From contig CM048755.1 in assembly GCA_026315105.1 (NCBI GenBank), forward strand, positions 760,201,301 through 760,265,300: DNA of 64,000 nt. Direction: 5' to 3'. This stretch comes from Locusta migratoria (taxonomy: Eukaryota > Arthropoda > Insecta > Orthoptera > Acrididae). The position numbers and the translations under genes are program-made. The notes under the pieces were generated by a model. The model was given only the letters and a program-made list of their open reading frames with translations, was not told the DNA's origin and did not search any database. Below are positions 32,967 through 43,839 of the stretch, piece by piece (within the stretch, counting starts at the first letter, position 1; the number at the start of each line of letters is the position of its first letter).

Positions 32967-33740
32967 TTAGCTCGAAACCAAAGGACGCCGTTCAACCCTG
33001 GGAACAATTCTACAAATGGACTGCTCTGCTGGCACTCTGCGTGAGAGGTCAGCAGCCTTCACCAATTCCGCCAGCCGCCCGTAGGAGCTGAGGATGTCCT
33101 CAGTACCCAAGCGACAAGTGTCATGGGTGCCGACGTGAGCCACGACTTGCAGTCGGCCGCAACCCTCACGCTCGATAGCCGCCGGGAAGGCCGCCTCCAC
33201 ATCTCGGATGAGGCCCCCCGGCAGACACACCAAATGCACGTTGGAGTTCTTTCCGGATCTCGACGCTATCTGCCCAAGAGCCCCATCACGTGCCTAACAT
33301 GGGAGTTCCCGATAACTAATAATCCTCTTCCCCCGTGCACCTGCTCGGACCCTGCTGAAGGAGTGGCCACACGTCCACTCACAGGATGAACGGGCGTGGA
33401 CGGACGGCCAGCCTCCACATTTGCATTCCCCCTCGAGCGACGCAAACGCCGTTCAATCCACCACTCCCCTTCCGGAGAAGGCGGCTCGATCACGTCTGGT
33501 ACATCTGAAGGTGCCTCGGTAGCAGGGACAGAGGGCGAAGCATGAGACACCTGAGGTGTCCCACTCGACGCTCCAGACTCCCCACCGTCGCTGCACCCCG
33601 AGACAGCAGCCTGAAGACGGCTGACCGTAGCCAACAGCATGCACAGCTGTTTGCGAACTGCGGCCAACTCCAGCGTCCGCACACAGCAGGCACACATCCT
33701 ATCGATACAATTAACTGTATGGAGTAGAAAACTAAATCCA
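32967..33740 (-). pseudogene. CR1 copy A ORF1 with SGNH hydrolase (esterase) domain
   Basis: On the minus strand an N-terminal CACCVRTLELAAVRKQL segment (paired Cys plus leucine-rich coil) precedes a Pro/Ser-rich linker. LLVIGNSHVRHVMG follows, corresponding to block I (GDSxxR) of SGNH hydrolases with Asp replaced by Asn. After a frame change comes HLVCLPGGLIRDVEA, then LQVVAHVGTHDTCRLGTEDI, the GTND block with Asn replaced by His. Esterase domains in CR1 ORF1 proteins are known. This copy has a frameshift near 33260. Confidence 0.8.
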
Positions 33741-34207
33741 CGACTTGTAACTAGTCTAGTTCTTTAATAAAGGCGGCTGGCAGCTGACTGAACTGTGGTC
33801 AGTGGTAACTATACTGTCAAAAAACAACAAAACTGTCTCTGGCTGTTTCCAAAATAAACGCGTAAATCTATGGATCACACTATTATCAAATACGCGAAAA
33901 TAAAAGCTTTCTAAAAGCGAAACAGGCGTGAGTAATCAAGGAGAAAAGCACGTAGTCGCAGGTAAAAAGGCGCTTACATACCGCTTTCATCCGGAGCCAT
34001 TTCCATTCTCCGCAAGACGAACCCGGCCGCGGCCTCAACAGTGAGCAGAAAACAACTGACTGAGCCGCTTTTCAACGTCCACTTCGGCAACGCGCGTGCT
34101 ACTGCTGCAGAATCCTCACACACTGAAATGCCCCACCAAACTGCGTGTGCGGACGTAACGACACGTCGAAAGTTCGCTTCTGAATCACGGAAGAACCAGT
34201 TTATTTT

Positions 34208-34357
34208 ATGAATCATCTAAGCATTCGCTTAACGAGCGTACAAAATCGTAGTCCTCATGACACACAGTAGAAGCCAAGTCGCGCTGTGATTATGAATCAG
34301 CAGAGTATGCTCTTAACGAGCGCAGAAAATGCGTTCATAGTCCTCATGACGCACAAC
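34208..34357. repeat. diverged tandem duplication, about 83-bp period
   Basis: ATGAATCATC...CTTAACGAGCG...AAAAT...TAGTCCTCATGACACACA at 34208-34272 is repeated with changes at 34291-34357. It lies at the presumed 5' edge of CR1 copy A and could be promoter or UTR monomers. Confidence 0.7.
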
Positions 34358-34359
34358 AA

Positions 34360-34917
34360 TTTCGCAATAGTGGTAATAGTCCAGAATTTTGCTGAGTAGT
34401 TCGTAATTCGTCACCGTTGATCTTTCGAGCGCATATGAGTTACTGAATTTCCGAGTAATTTTGGGGCTGTTTATCTAAATCTCGAGGATTTCAGTATTAT
34501 AATTTTATTTGTTTAACAAGAAACACGTTACAAAATTTTAAACATTAATTAAAATACCTAGTCGACAGTTTGTGTTTTCATTGGCCGTGCTGCTCTCCTA
34601 CGAATGCAAGTCCTAGAAAATAATAATCCTTACATAGGGTGCACATAAGCAACCTAGAAAGCTCGCTAGACTGCTACAGGGTAGAAATAACAAATCTGAT
34701 ATGCTGCAATCTTTCCCAGTTAATTAACACTGAAGTTAGACATTCAAATGGTGCGCGAGCACATTGAAGCAATCGGCCATAGGCGCTGTTGCACAACGTG
34801 TGGTTTCCTCAAACTGAAGCAGATAACGATTGAAAAATAGGGTGGAAGGAACGCTTAAAAACGAGTCACAGGCTCAGCAGTGACGTGCGTTGGCATTTTT
34901 GGTTTGTTCGGTTTGAG
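34360..34917. other. no recognisable feature
   Basis: AT-rich spacer between the CR1 5' edge and a SINE. Confidence 0.35.
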
Positions 34918-34930
34918 GAAACCGAACCGA

Positions 34931-35122
34931 GGCCGCGGCGGAGTGGCCGAGCGCATTGAGGCGCTATGCGCTATGCCGTTCCCCGTCGAGGGTTAGAATC
35001 CGCTCTCGGGCATGGTTGTTTGTGTCGTATTTAGTATAAGGTAGTTCATAAGTAATCTTTAAGTTTATGAACTGATGACCCCGCAGGTAAGACCCTTAAG
35101 ATTAACAAACATTTGAACATTT
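34931..35122 (+). mobile_element. tRNA-headed SINE, family B
   Basis: Head GGCCGCGGCGGAGTGGCCGA, a B box decayed to GGGTTAGAATCC, and a complete tail. The flanks GAAACCGAACCGA (34918-34930) and GAAACCAAGCCGA (35123-35135) match at 11 of 13 positions, consistent with an aged target duplication. Confidence 0.9.
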
Positions 35123-35163
35123 GAAACCAAGCCGATAACACCGCCTCTGGGTGTCGAGTAGAA

Positions 35164-35320
35164 TTTTCACGCCCATCTACCTGAGTGGCTCAATTCAAGA
35201 ATAATTATGATAAAATTGTGTGGAGCTTCCAGCCACGTCATGGGGTTTATTATCGACGACGTTTCGACCGAGATCTCATCAGCCTTTGTCAAGTGGTTGA
35301 CTGTCGAAAGATTTTGTGTG
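35164..35320 (+). repeat. possible Penelope-like terminal repeat
   Basis: GACGACGTTTCGACCGAGAT followed by CTCATCAGCCTTTGTCAAG resembles the 'LTR' sequences I associate with Penelope-like elements, and a Penelope-type RT fragment lies 0.7 kb downstream. The link is an inference. Confidence 0.4.
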
Positions 35321-35985
35321 TGTGTGTGTGTGTATCTAGTGAGAGCAGGCCCATCGACCATGCGACTTACCATGCCTTTGTGTAAGGATTTAGGTTTTTT
35401 AATTTCATTATTTATTCAATAACAAATATTTCAAGAAGGGAACGGCTATATGGGCCTTAAGGGCCCTTGGCTGACCTTCTGGGGTGGACCGTCTTTTGTT
35501 AAGTTGCGTTTCTTTAAGGCTACACGTGTGCTCTGGTGATGCTCAAGCGGCGTATCTCTGGGTGATGCATCCACCAAGGCATGTGATGAGTCACTACTTA
35601 CCACGCCCTCAGGCAGGACGCCGTTACAGATTCGTTGCAGGACAAACGCGTCGGCCATTTTGGAAAGTTCGTCCCACTGACGTCGGGAAATGATGGGGTA
35701 GGAAATGAGGAGGTTTTATTCCTTACGGGGAAGAATTTCTCGTAAGGGGAATTCTTGTCTTTAGGAAGGCGGTAAGGAGTAAAGGGAAGTGGTGGTTTGT
35801 CAGCATTATATCAAAATGCGGGTACGTGCCAACCGCGATGGAGGAGGCGACCTACCTTAGGGACTGCTTCTCCGGCACGGGCAAGAAATGGTCGTCTTCC
35901 GTAGAGTCCCCGTGTACTTGCTGCTGTCGTCCTGAACTGCTGGCTGTCACGTCACTGGTGCTCCGAGACATCAACAAATGTTTTG
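35321..35985. other. region 5' of the Penelope RT remnant, unassigned
   Basis: A short (GT)n run near 35316-35334 is followed by GC-richer DNA with no recognised domain. It may contain the 5' part of the Penelope-like element. Confidence 0.3.
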
Positions 35986-36715
35986 GTCGCGTGCTTGCAG
36001 CGCCCGCTTCAACCTTCCCAACGCCACGTTCTAAGCCGTGCCCATTAGCTCCAGTTATGGCAAACCTGTTTAGAGAGCACTTTGAAGACATCGCCCTGGA
36101 CGCGGCACCTGTAAAGCCTAGCTGTTTTAAACGGTACGTTGACGACACGTTCGTTGTCTGGCCTCGTGGACGAGAAAAATTGGATGAATTCTTGGACCAC
36201 GTCAGTAGCATCCGTGACAAGATCAAGTTCACGATGGAGGTGGAGAAAGAGAGTACCTTGCCGTTCCTCGATCTCGACGTCCTCCGTAAAGCAAATGGAT
36301 GTTCCAGCCGTTGGGTGTACAGAAAGCCCACCCATACCGACCGGTACCTGCACGCCACATGTCATCATCATCCATCGTAGAAACAGTGTTTTAAGGACCT
36401 TGGTGCACCGAGCGGAAGCAGTGTCAGACACTGAAAACCTGCAAAAAGAACTGAGTCATCTATGGAAAGTTTTTGGGCACAACGGCTACAGCAACCGCCA
36501 TATTACGAAAGCTATCTTCCCGAAGACACACAAGCAGAAGGCACCGGAGGAGGACTCAAAGAAACTTGCTTTTTTGCCATTTTGTGGCTCAGTTTCTGAA
36601 AAGATTAGCCGACTCCTTAAGAGACACAAGATGGACTCGGTCTTGAGGCTTCCTTCAAACATAGGTGAGTTTATGAGACCTGTTAGGGATGGTGCAGGCC
36701 TAAGAACACCGGGAG
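35986..36715 (+). pseudogene. Penelope-like element RT and linker, cut before GIY-YIG
   Basis: The plus-strand frame shows CPLAPVMANLFREHFE (block matching SPLSPVxANxFME), FKRYVDDTFVVWP (catalytic YVDD), FTMEVEKESTLPFLDLDVL and VYRKPTHTDRYLHA. Near 36365 the frame shifts and continues as SVLRTLVHRAEAVSD, ELSHLWKVFGHNGYS and FCGSVSEKISRLLKRHKMDS to LRTPGAG. In the family this last block leads into the GIY-YIG endonuclease, which is absent here: the sequence instead becomes a hAT-like terminus. Confidence 0.85.
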
Positions 36716-36780
36716 CAGGGCCGTAGTTAGGCAGGTGCAGCTGCACAGGGCGCCAAAATTTTGCCATCCAATAATTTTTT
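36716..36780 (+). repeat. candidate hAT-like element terminus
   Basis: CAGGGCCGTAGTTAGGCAGG starts exactly where Penelope homology stops. Its CAGGG start resembles hAT ends, and a hAT-type transposase remnant lies 1.4 kb downstream in the same orientation. The opposite terminus and the 8-bp duplication were not found. Confidence 0.5.
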
Positions 36781-36802
36781 TAAATATTTTTGTAATGTTT
36801 AT

Positions 36803-36996
36803 TCAAATGTTTGTAAATCTATCGGACCAAACTGCGTGGTCATCAGTCCGTAGCTTACAAACTACTTAAACGGAGGTAAACTAATCTAAGGACAACACAC
36901 ACACCCATACCCTAGGGAGGACTCGAACCTCTGACGGCGAACAACCGCGCACTCCGCAACGAGGCACCTTAGATCGCTCGGCTACTCCACCGCAGC
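36803..36996 (-). mobile_element. tRNA-headed SINE, family C
   Basis: 3' end TCAAATGTTTGTAAATCTAT, GTGGTCATCAGTCCGTAGCT body and a C-type head on the minus strand. It is inserted between the hAT-like terminus and its transposase remnant. Confidence 0.9.
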
Positions 36997-36999
36997 TAT

Positions 37000-37591
37000 A
37001 ATTGTTATGTTAATTGAATCATAATTCTGGCATTTCATAATTTATTGGCAAAGGGTTCACTGACATTTCTACTCTTTCTTTACTACTCGTAAACTTGTGT
37101 TATAAGTTCCGGTCAGGAGTGGGAGCGCCCTTGTCCACGGTGTTGCTTATGATTCTCTACAGAGACCGCAGCGGGCAAGTGCGCGCACAGACTCTCTTGA
37201 TGAGTGCAACTGTATTTTTGTAAGATATACAACATTGTTATTATAAAAATGTTATTGAAATGATGATATAAGGGAAAACATTGACGTACGTGTAAATCAA
37301 ACAAGCTACTCTGACATCTTCAGCAGTATCTAGTTGTACCTACGTCTATAAGCCTTGAAAATATTCGTCCTTTTAAGCGAATGTACCGAATTAGAATGAT
37401 AGAGACTGATTGAGGTATTAAACGATGAAATCTCGTCGATTGGTGTTACATTTAGAAATAAAGGCGCCAGGTGGGAGACGGTTGTCAGGTGGACAACATC
37501 AGTCCGCTCTGACTCAGCCGTTAAAATCCAACAACAGTGTTCCAAGTGTTTCTTGAGGTAGCCTATGTGCTTACAGCACAAACTGGATATA
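37000..37591. other. no recognisable feature
   Basis: AT-rich sequence, possibly the 5' interior of the hAT-like element. No coding frame is recognised. Confidence 0.35.
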
Positions 37592-38006
37592 GCAGCCGCG
37601 GCGGAATAGCCGTGCGCACTGAGGCGCCCTGCTACTGTGCGCACGCCCGTTCCACGTCGGAGGTTCGAGTCCGCCGGCCGCGGTGGCCGAGGTGACTGAG
37701 GCGCTCCAGTCACGGTCAGCACGGCCACTACGGTCGGGGGTTCGAATCCCCCTCGGGCATGGATATTTGTGCCGTCCTAGTTCGTAAGTAGTTCATAAGT
37801 AGTTTGTAAGTTTAGGGACTGATGACCCTGTAGTTAAGTCCCATAAGCTTAACAAACATTTGAACATTTTTTTGGTTCGAGTCCTCCTTCGGGCATGGAT
37901 ATTTGTATTGTTTTTATAATGAGTTAGTTTAATTAGATTGTAAGTTTAGGGACCGATAACCACTGCAGTTAGATCCCATAACTTTACAAACATTTGAACA
38001 TTTTGA
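37592..38006 (+). mobile_element. SINE (family B-like) interrupted by another SINE
   Basis: The head AGCCGCGGCGGAATAGCCGT runs to the B box at 37672 and resumes at 37874 with GGTTCGAGTCCTCCTTCGGG. It ends at the TTTACAAACATTTGAACATT tail. The break lies exactly at the B box and is explained by the nested copy at 37673-37873. Confidence 0.9.
37673..37873 (+). mobile_element. tRNA-headed SINE, family A, nested in a SINE
   Basis: Complete family A copy. Its 11-bp target duplication is GGTTCGAGTCC, the B box of the outer SINE, at 37662-37672 and 37874-37884. Confidence 0.95.
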
Positions 38007-38109
38007 ATATAGTACTGTTCTGCTGTAACTAATATAATAAAGGTGCAGTCAATTTCAGACATTTAAAAGAATGTTTTTATTATTTTATATAGTAGTTCAT
38101 GGTAGCCGT

Positions 38110-39750
38110 ATGAATGTACGATCTAGCTTAAGTGGTGCTGCATATAGAAAGAAAGCTGAAGAGAAAAAAACAGAGGGGTCAGTAATCTTTTACAGAAGAT
38201 ACCATGACGGGACTCATATTTTAGTGGCAAATGTGAGAGTGAACTATGCCTCTCTAAACATTCACGTGAAGCTTCGGTTGAAAACTGCAACAATGAACAG
38301 TGTAGCTCTGGAAGTGCAGGTCAAAGTAGAGTTCTAAGCACCACACAATCCAAAAGTTCTTAATTTAGGATTTCCGGAAATATGTCAGGAGTTTAAATGT
38401 TCTAAAGAAGAAAATTTTTCTGTTCCCAGTAATGCCCCTTTTTTGGGAAAACACTGACCAGACAGTGGATTATTTGGTTGAAATGGTATTAATCAAAGCA
38501 AAGATGTTGAGTTTTCTATGTCCTCATGGCGATACGGGGATGGAGCGAAGCGATTTTGCAGCAGGAAACTGTTCAGAGAGTTTTGGTGAATGGGGAAGTT
38601 ATCAAATGTAACTCTCTCGTGTACTCTCCTAGCCAAGGATTATTGTTGTGCGCATGCTGTCAATTATTTGGTGGTACACCTAAATTTCTAACGCCTGCTT
38701 TCCGTGGTTGGAGCCATGCTGGAATACGAGTAGGAGAACACAAAAAATTCTGCCTCTCACAGAGACTGCTTGTTAAAATTCAAAAACAGAGCAAACGAGA
38801 TGAACAGTATTGACGAGCAGTTACTAACCCAGAATAAGCATGAATTTGCATATTGGAGAAATATGCTGAAAATAGTTGTTTTTGCAATAAAGAAGTTCCA
38901 GGGGTCTAGCATTTCGTGGAGACAAAGAGGTGTTTGGCTCTGTGAAAAATGGAAATTTCATGATGTACCTGGAATTAATTGCAGAGTATGATTCTTTTTG
39001 GCTGACCATATAGCAAGGTTTGGTAACCCTAGAAAAGGATGTACTTCATACTTGTCCCCAGCAACGTATGAAGATGTAATATGCCTTATGAGAACGTCAG
39101 TGACACAAAAAACATGTAATGAAGTTATTTCTTCTAAATATTGTCAATCATTGTAGATTCTACACCAGATATGTCCCAGCTTGACCAGTTAAGTATAATC
39201 ATTAGATATGTAAGTGAAGATAGGCTCTCAGCTGAAAGATTCCTGTGTTCCATTAAAAAATGCAAAACACACTGGAAAGGATTTTTCTGAAACAGTTTTG
39301 AATTCATTGGAACTACATGGACTGAAACTTGAAAACTGCAGAGGTCAGTCATACGATAACGATGCGAACATTTCTGGTGTATATTCGGACTAGCAAACTA
39401 GACTAATGGGAAGAAACTCTTTAAATGTCTATTTCGTGTTCAGCTCACTCGCTGAAATTAGTCGGTTCTCAAGCTGCACAATGCTGCACAGACGGGACAC
39501 GGTTTTATGAGTTAAATCAATATCTATACAACTTCTTTGCAGATTCTACAGGTAGGTGGATTGTACAGATGTGACACTTGAATCATTGTCTAAAACTCGT
39601 TGGTATGCACGTGATGATGCTTGTAAGGGTTTGAGTGCAGACTGGAAACTAGTGTTCTCTGCATTAAGAACAATTTCAGCAAATTAGAATGGTAGACTTA
39701 GATGTGAAGCCGAGGGTCTTCTTAGGAAGTTAAATAGAATTGAAGTAGCT
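38110..39750 (+). pseudogene. hAT-superfamily transposase pseudogene (ZMYM1-like, TTF zinc finger)
   Basis: Collinear plus-strand pieces resemble ZMYM1/DUF4371-type hAT transposases. An N-terminal LSGAAYRKKAEEKK motif is followed by a TTF-type zinc-finger region (SLVYSPSQGLLLCACCQLFG then FRGWSHAGIRVGEHKKF). Next are DEQLLTQNKHEFAYWRNMLK, an FRGD-like block decayed to SWRQRG, YVSEDRLSAERFLCSI and, near the end, LSKTRWYARDDACKGLSADW. Frameshifts and stops occur throughout, so it is inactive. The dimerisation part at the extreme C-terminus is missing. Confidence 0.82.
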
Positions 39751-39780
39751 TCCATGACATCAGTGTGGGGCTGTATCTGC

Positions 39781-40140
39781 TATGTCGTTGTTGTGGTCTT
39801 CAGTCCGGAGACTGGTTTGATGCAGCTCTCCACAATATCCTATCCTGAGCAAGCCTCTTTAACTCCACATGAGAACGGCAACCTACATCTGTCTGAACCT
39901 GCTTACTGTATCCATCTCTTTGTCTTCCTCTGCAGTTTTTACCCCAAACACTTCCTTCCAATGCTAAATTAACGATTCCTTGATTTCTAAGAATGTGTCC
40001 TACCAATCGATCCCTACTTTTAGTCAAAGTATGCCAGAAATTCCTTTTCTCACCGAATCTCTTCAGTATGTCCTCATTAGTTACGCAATCCACCCACCTT
40101 ATCTTCAGCATTATTCTGTAGCACCACATTTCAAAAGCCT
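39781..40140 (-). pseudogene. RTE-like LINE 3' end, C-terminal coding remnant
   Basis: The minus-strand frame reads FEMWCYRIMLKIRWVDCVTN, RDRLVGHILRNQGIVNLALE and ELKRLAQDRILWRAASNQSP, homologous to the RTE copy at 29.4-30.4 kb. The (GTT)n start on the plus strand is the inverse of the (AAC)n tail. Only the last ~360 bp are present, typical of 5' truncation. Confidence 0.85.
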
Positions 40141-40869
40141 GTATAACCAAAATATGTAACACGTTATTATAGAAAATAAACAGCAGAAACCCACGGAAGA
40201 TGGCACAATAAGTGCCGAAACTAGTTTGGGTATCTAAACAAAACAAAAAGTGTCTTGCATAAGGCGGAATGAAGCACAAATGTAATACTGCAAGCACGGA
40301 AGAGACAAGAGCTGCACCATCACAAGATAATAGGAAAGCCTCCTGGACGAGATGGGATACCAACACGGTTCTGCACGCAGTATGCGAAACATCTGCTCCC
40401 TTTGAAACAGAATTGCTAATGACTGGAAAATGTGCAACTCCAGCGAGATGCGACACACTATAGGCCTACTTGTCTGACGCGGACTGTGGAACACTTTTGA
40501 AACAATTTATGTTCGACTGTTGTGACAAGTCTGGGCATCGAGTATCTCCCCAGTAGGAATCAACATGGCTCCCGGAAGCAAAGATGATGTGAAGCGCAAC
40601 TAGCGCTATTCGTGCACGAAACGCAGTAAGCAGTAGATATTAGCTCCCTGGTGCATGCCTTGTTTCTTGACTTCCGCTCCACACAGGCGCCTAAGGAACA
40701 AAATAAGAGCGAACGGACTATCAGACCAAATATGTGACTGGTTTGAAGAGTCTCTAAACGACGCAGCATGTCAATTGAGGCAAGTCTTCCAATGTGAAAG
40801 CGAATGATGGCGTGCCTGAAGGGAATGTTACATTACCGTTGCTTTACAATATACATATGACATCGTAAA

Positions 40870-41065
40870 ATGTTCAAATGTTTGTAGAGTCTATGGGACT
40901 TAACTACGGGGTCATCAGTCCCTAAACTTACAAACAACTTATGAACTACTTACAGCTAAGGACGGCACAAATATCCATGCCCGAGGGGGGATTCGAACCC
41001 CCGACCGTAGTGGCCGTGCAGACCGTGACTAGAGCGCCTCAGTCCCCTCGGCCACCGCGGCCGGC
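40870..41065 (-). mobile_element. tRNA-headed SINE, family A
   Basis: Complete copy, with the 11-bp target duplication GACATCGTAAA at 40859-40869 and 41066-41076. It is inserted in CR1 coding remnants. Confidence 0.94.
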
Positions 41066-41259
41066 GACATCGTAAATAACATCGGAGTTCGATTAGGCTT
41101 TTCGCGGATTATGCTGTAGTATATCGACAAACGAGGAGTGAGAACGCTAGAAAATCGCTGCGAAAGACAGGAGGATCCGCAGAGAATCCGTGCAGGGAGT
41201 GGCAGCTTACTCTTGAAATGCACACTAAGATGCCCTATTGTGTAATTACGCAGAAGAAA

Positions 41260-41456
41260 TGTTCAAATATTTGTTAAGCTTATGGGACCTAACTGCGGGA
41301 TCATAAGTCCCTAAACTTACAAACTACTTATGAACTAACTTATACTAAAGACAGCACAAACATCCATGCCCGAGGGAGGATTCGAACCCCCGACAGGGGA
41401 ACGGCCTCGCGCATCGGAGGTTAGCGCCTCAATGCATTCGGGCACTCCGCCGCGGC
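41260..41456 (-). mobile_element. tRNA-headed SINE, family B
   Basis: Complete copy with a B-type head (minus strand GCCGCGGCGGAGTGCCCGAA). The flanks share only a weak CAGAAGAA / CAGGAAGAA similarity. Confidence 0.9.
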
Positions 41457-42119
41457 TTACAGGAAGAAGAACAATCACTTTAAGTAGTTACTTGTATAAA
41501 ATATCTGGGAATAGGCATAAGGACCGATTTGAAATCCAACAATCACATACGATTAACAGTGGGTAAGGCACATACCAGACAGGAAGTGTAGTCCATCAGC
41601 AAAGGTAGACGCTTACAAAACATTCGGCCAATACTTGAATATTGCTCATCATTGTGAGATCCGTACCAGATACGGTTGATAGAGACTGAGAAGAGGGGAC
41701 GGAGGGCAGCACTCTGGATGCCTGGGAATTTAGTAAGTGCCATAGCGCCACAGAGGTGTTGCAAAACACCGGCGGCAAGAGAGACCGTCTGTATCGCGAT
41801 GCACGGTTCCGTCCAAGTTCCGAGAGTATATGTTTCACCGAGATTCAACCAGTATAATGATTTCTCTTACGATCTCGCGAAAAGGTCACGAATCGTGCAC
41901 GACTGGAACAGGAGGAAGTGATAAGTACCCTCCACCACACACTGTAAGGTAGGTTGGGCAGTATGGGTGTGGATTAACGAGTGCTCGGGAGTTGTAGGGG
42001 GCGGAACAGGAGGAGGGGATAGTTGTTGCTCTAGCATGGAATTGGCCTCTGATCCCGCGCCCCTCGAGAACGACTGAGAAGCAACTGCCCCGCTCCATTC
42101 ATTCTCCAAGTGTGACGGC

Positions 42120-42700
42120 AGAACTGCTAACCAGCTCTTTCTAGATTCTTGACTGATTAATTTTAGTAACCACTGTGACGTGATCACTAACCCTGTCTCT
42201 ATAGTGACGGCAACAGCAGATCTGTTTGTAGCTATAATGTCTAAAATATTTCCACTGCTTGTAAGCTGTCCACGTTAGTTTTCGGAAAACGGGATGAATA
42301 GTAATTCACGAGACTGTTTGTCTGTACCAGCAGAAGTGAAAACTTAGACTTCCCAGTCTACACTTGGTAGACCTTCAACTAATACTGCACGGTCCGCTTA
42401 TCTTTGCTCTATTGAATGTAGACTGTCCTAAATGTCTCCAGAATTGTAACTGTGGAATTGGGTGTCCGGTATCCTGTTATACGCGAAACAATACTTATGT
42501 CGACTGCGATGAACAAGCACACTCCAATTTTGTTTAATCTGTCTGTCGGACACATATTCCATGCTCCGTTATAAAATTACTGTTAATATTTAAACAGTTT
42601 AAGTTCCATTTCCCTGAACGCGATCTAATTTCGTTATCTGCTTATCGATTGGCGAGTGTTCATCTGAACTCTCCAGATTACCGCCTAGCTAAAATAGGAA
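42120..42700 (-). pseudogene. CR1-type endonuclease-region fragment
   Basis: CTGTTTGTAGCTATAATGTC then TAAAATATTTCCACTG, and the TTTTCGGAAAAC segment, match CR1 copy A around 32190-32300 in the same orientation. Further matches run to the region corresponding to about 32700. No frame stays open. Confidence 0.65.
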
Positions 42701-43632
42701 AAAAAGAAAAAATGAAAAAATGAAAAAGGAATTGCGCATGGTAGGTAATCTGCTAGCCGAGTAGCCTATTCCTTAGTGTAGTGCAAGAGGAATGTCACAG
42801 TTGCCCAGCAGGTCCCAAAATGTGCAGCCAACGCCGACGCAACGTGTGGTTGGGCTCTCTCTTCTGCTCCAAGGGGGCAGGCTAGAGCCACCACCTCAAA
42901 AACACTGCACATGGCCCAACACTGCCTTCATACCTGTTGCTAATAAATAACCAATATTGCGCTGCAGACTGTTTTTAATTTATTAAATTAGATAACTAGA
43001 TCAAAATAGAGATATAACGTTTGGCGTAAGCAAATATACCGGAAATTTAGGGCTCCTCGAGATCTGTGTATAATCGTAAGCCCAAAAAGGGGAAAAAGTT
43101 TCTGTCTGCATTGTCAGAGGGAACAGGAAACGAGAGCTCTATTTACTACTATCCGATAGATAGCAGTAACGTTTCGGTGCAGACAAATTTGTTAGTTCAT
43201 ATGCGAGAGGTACTGATCTGCCTAGTTTCTTAAATTGAAAATATTTTTTTGATTATTACTCGAATTTCCTTCCATAAACGCAGCAACAAAAGTTAAAGAT
43301 TGTTTGTAAGTCGCTTAAAAAGGTCATATTTCCTAAAACTTCATCCGTAATCAAATTAAGTTTTTTGAAATGTAAATTACAAATTTGCGACAGTATATTA
43401 GCCTAAATTTATAAACTTCAAATGCGGCATCAACCTCGGCTCAAGTAGTCTGTAAAATACATTCATCTGCAAAAGTATGTTAGTGTTTGTAAAAAGGAGG
43501 TTATGGAACAATTTCCTGGTAAGTACTAAATAGAAGAAGTATATGGATTCAACCAAAATTGTCTGGAAATGTTCTGCTCTCAAGGATATTTTGTTGTTCA
43601 AAAAACATTGTTGTGAAAATAAAATCTCCAGA
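42701..43632. other. no recognisable feature
   Basis: AT-rich spacer, nothing recognisable. Confidence 0.35.
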
Positions 43633-43646
43633 ACTCGTGAAGAAAA

Positions 43647-43825
43647 TGTTCAAATGTTTGTAGAGCTTGTGGGACTTAACTATGGGGTCCCTTAACTTAC
43701 AAACTGCTTATGAACTAGCTAACACTAAGGACGGCACAAATATCCCTGCGCGAGGGGGGATTCGAACCCCCGACCGTAGTGGCCGTGACTGGCGCGCCTC
43801 AGTCCCCTCGGGCACCGCGGCCGGC
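43647..43825 (-). mobile_element. tRNA-headed SINE, family A
   Basis: Slightly deleted copy: about 10 bp is missing in GGGGTC-ATCAGTCCCT and about 9 bp in the head. The 14-bp flanks ACTCGTGAAGAAAA (43633-43646) and ACTCGCGGAGAAAA (43826-43839) match at 12 positions. Confidence 0.9.
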
Positions 43826-43839
43826 ACTCGCGGAGAAAA

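Larger units (their letters stand above)
28806..34215 (-). mobile_element. CR1-type LINE, copy A, near full length, with two inserts
   Basis: Read on the minus strand: a 5' region (about 34215-33740), ORF1 with an SGNH hydrolase domain, ORF2 with endonuclease and RT, then a 3' end GCGTGGCGGA-inverse and a (GATGTA)-like tail at 28806-28870. It is split by an RTE-like LINE (29369-30433) and a 5'-truncated SINE (31500-31662). The 5' boundary is estimated, because I could not pair a target duplication. All reading frames are broken. Confidence 0.8.
40200..41960 (+). pseudogene. CR1-type LINE ORF2 fragment with two SINE inserts
   Basis: Plus-strand pieces correspond to RT blocks. KPPGRDGIPTRF-like coding near 40336 comes first, RANGLSDQICDWFEESLND near 40710 and GVPEGNVTLPLLYNI near 40810. 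After the SINEs, NIRNRHKDRFEI-like and RRQRRAAL-like C-terminal segments follow. The end CCTCCACCACACACTGTAAG near 41937 matches the CR1 3' UTR. It is heavily decayed. Confidence 0.7.
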
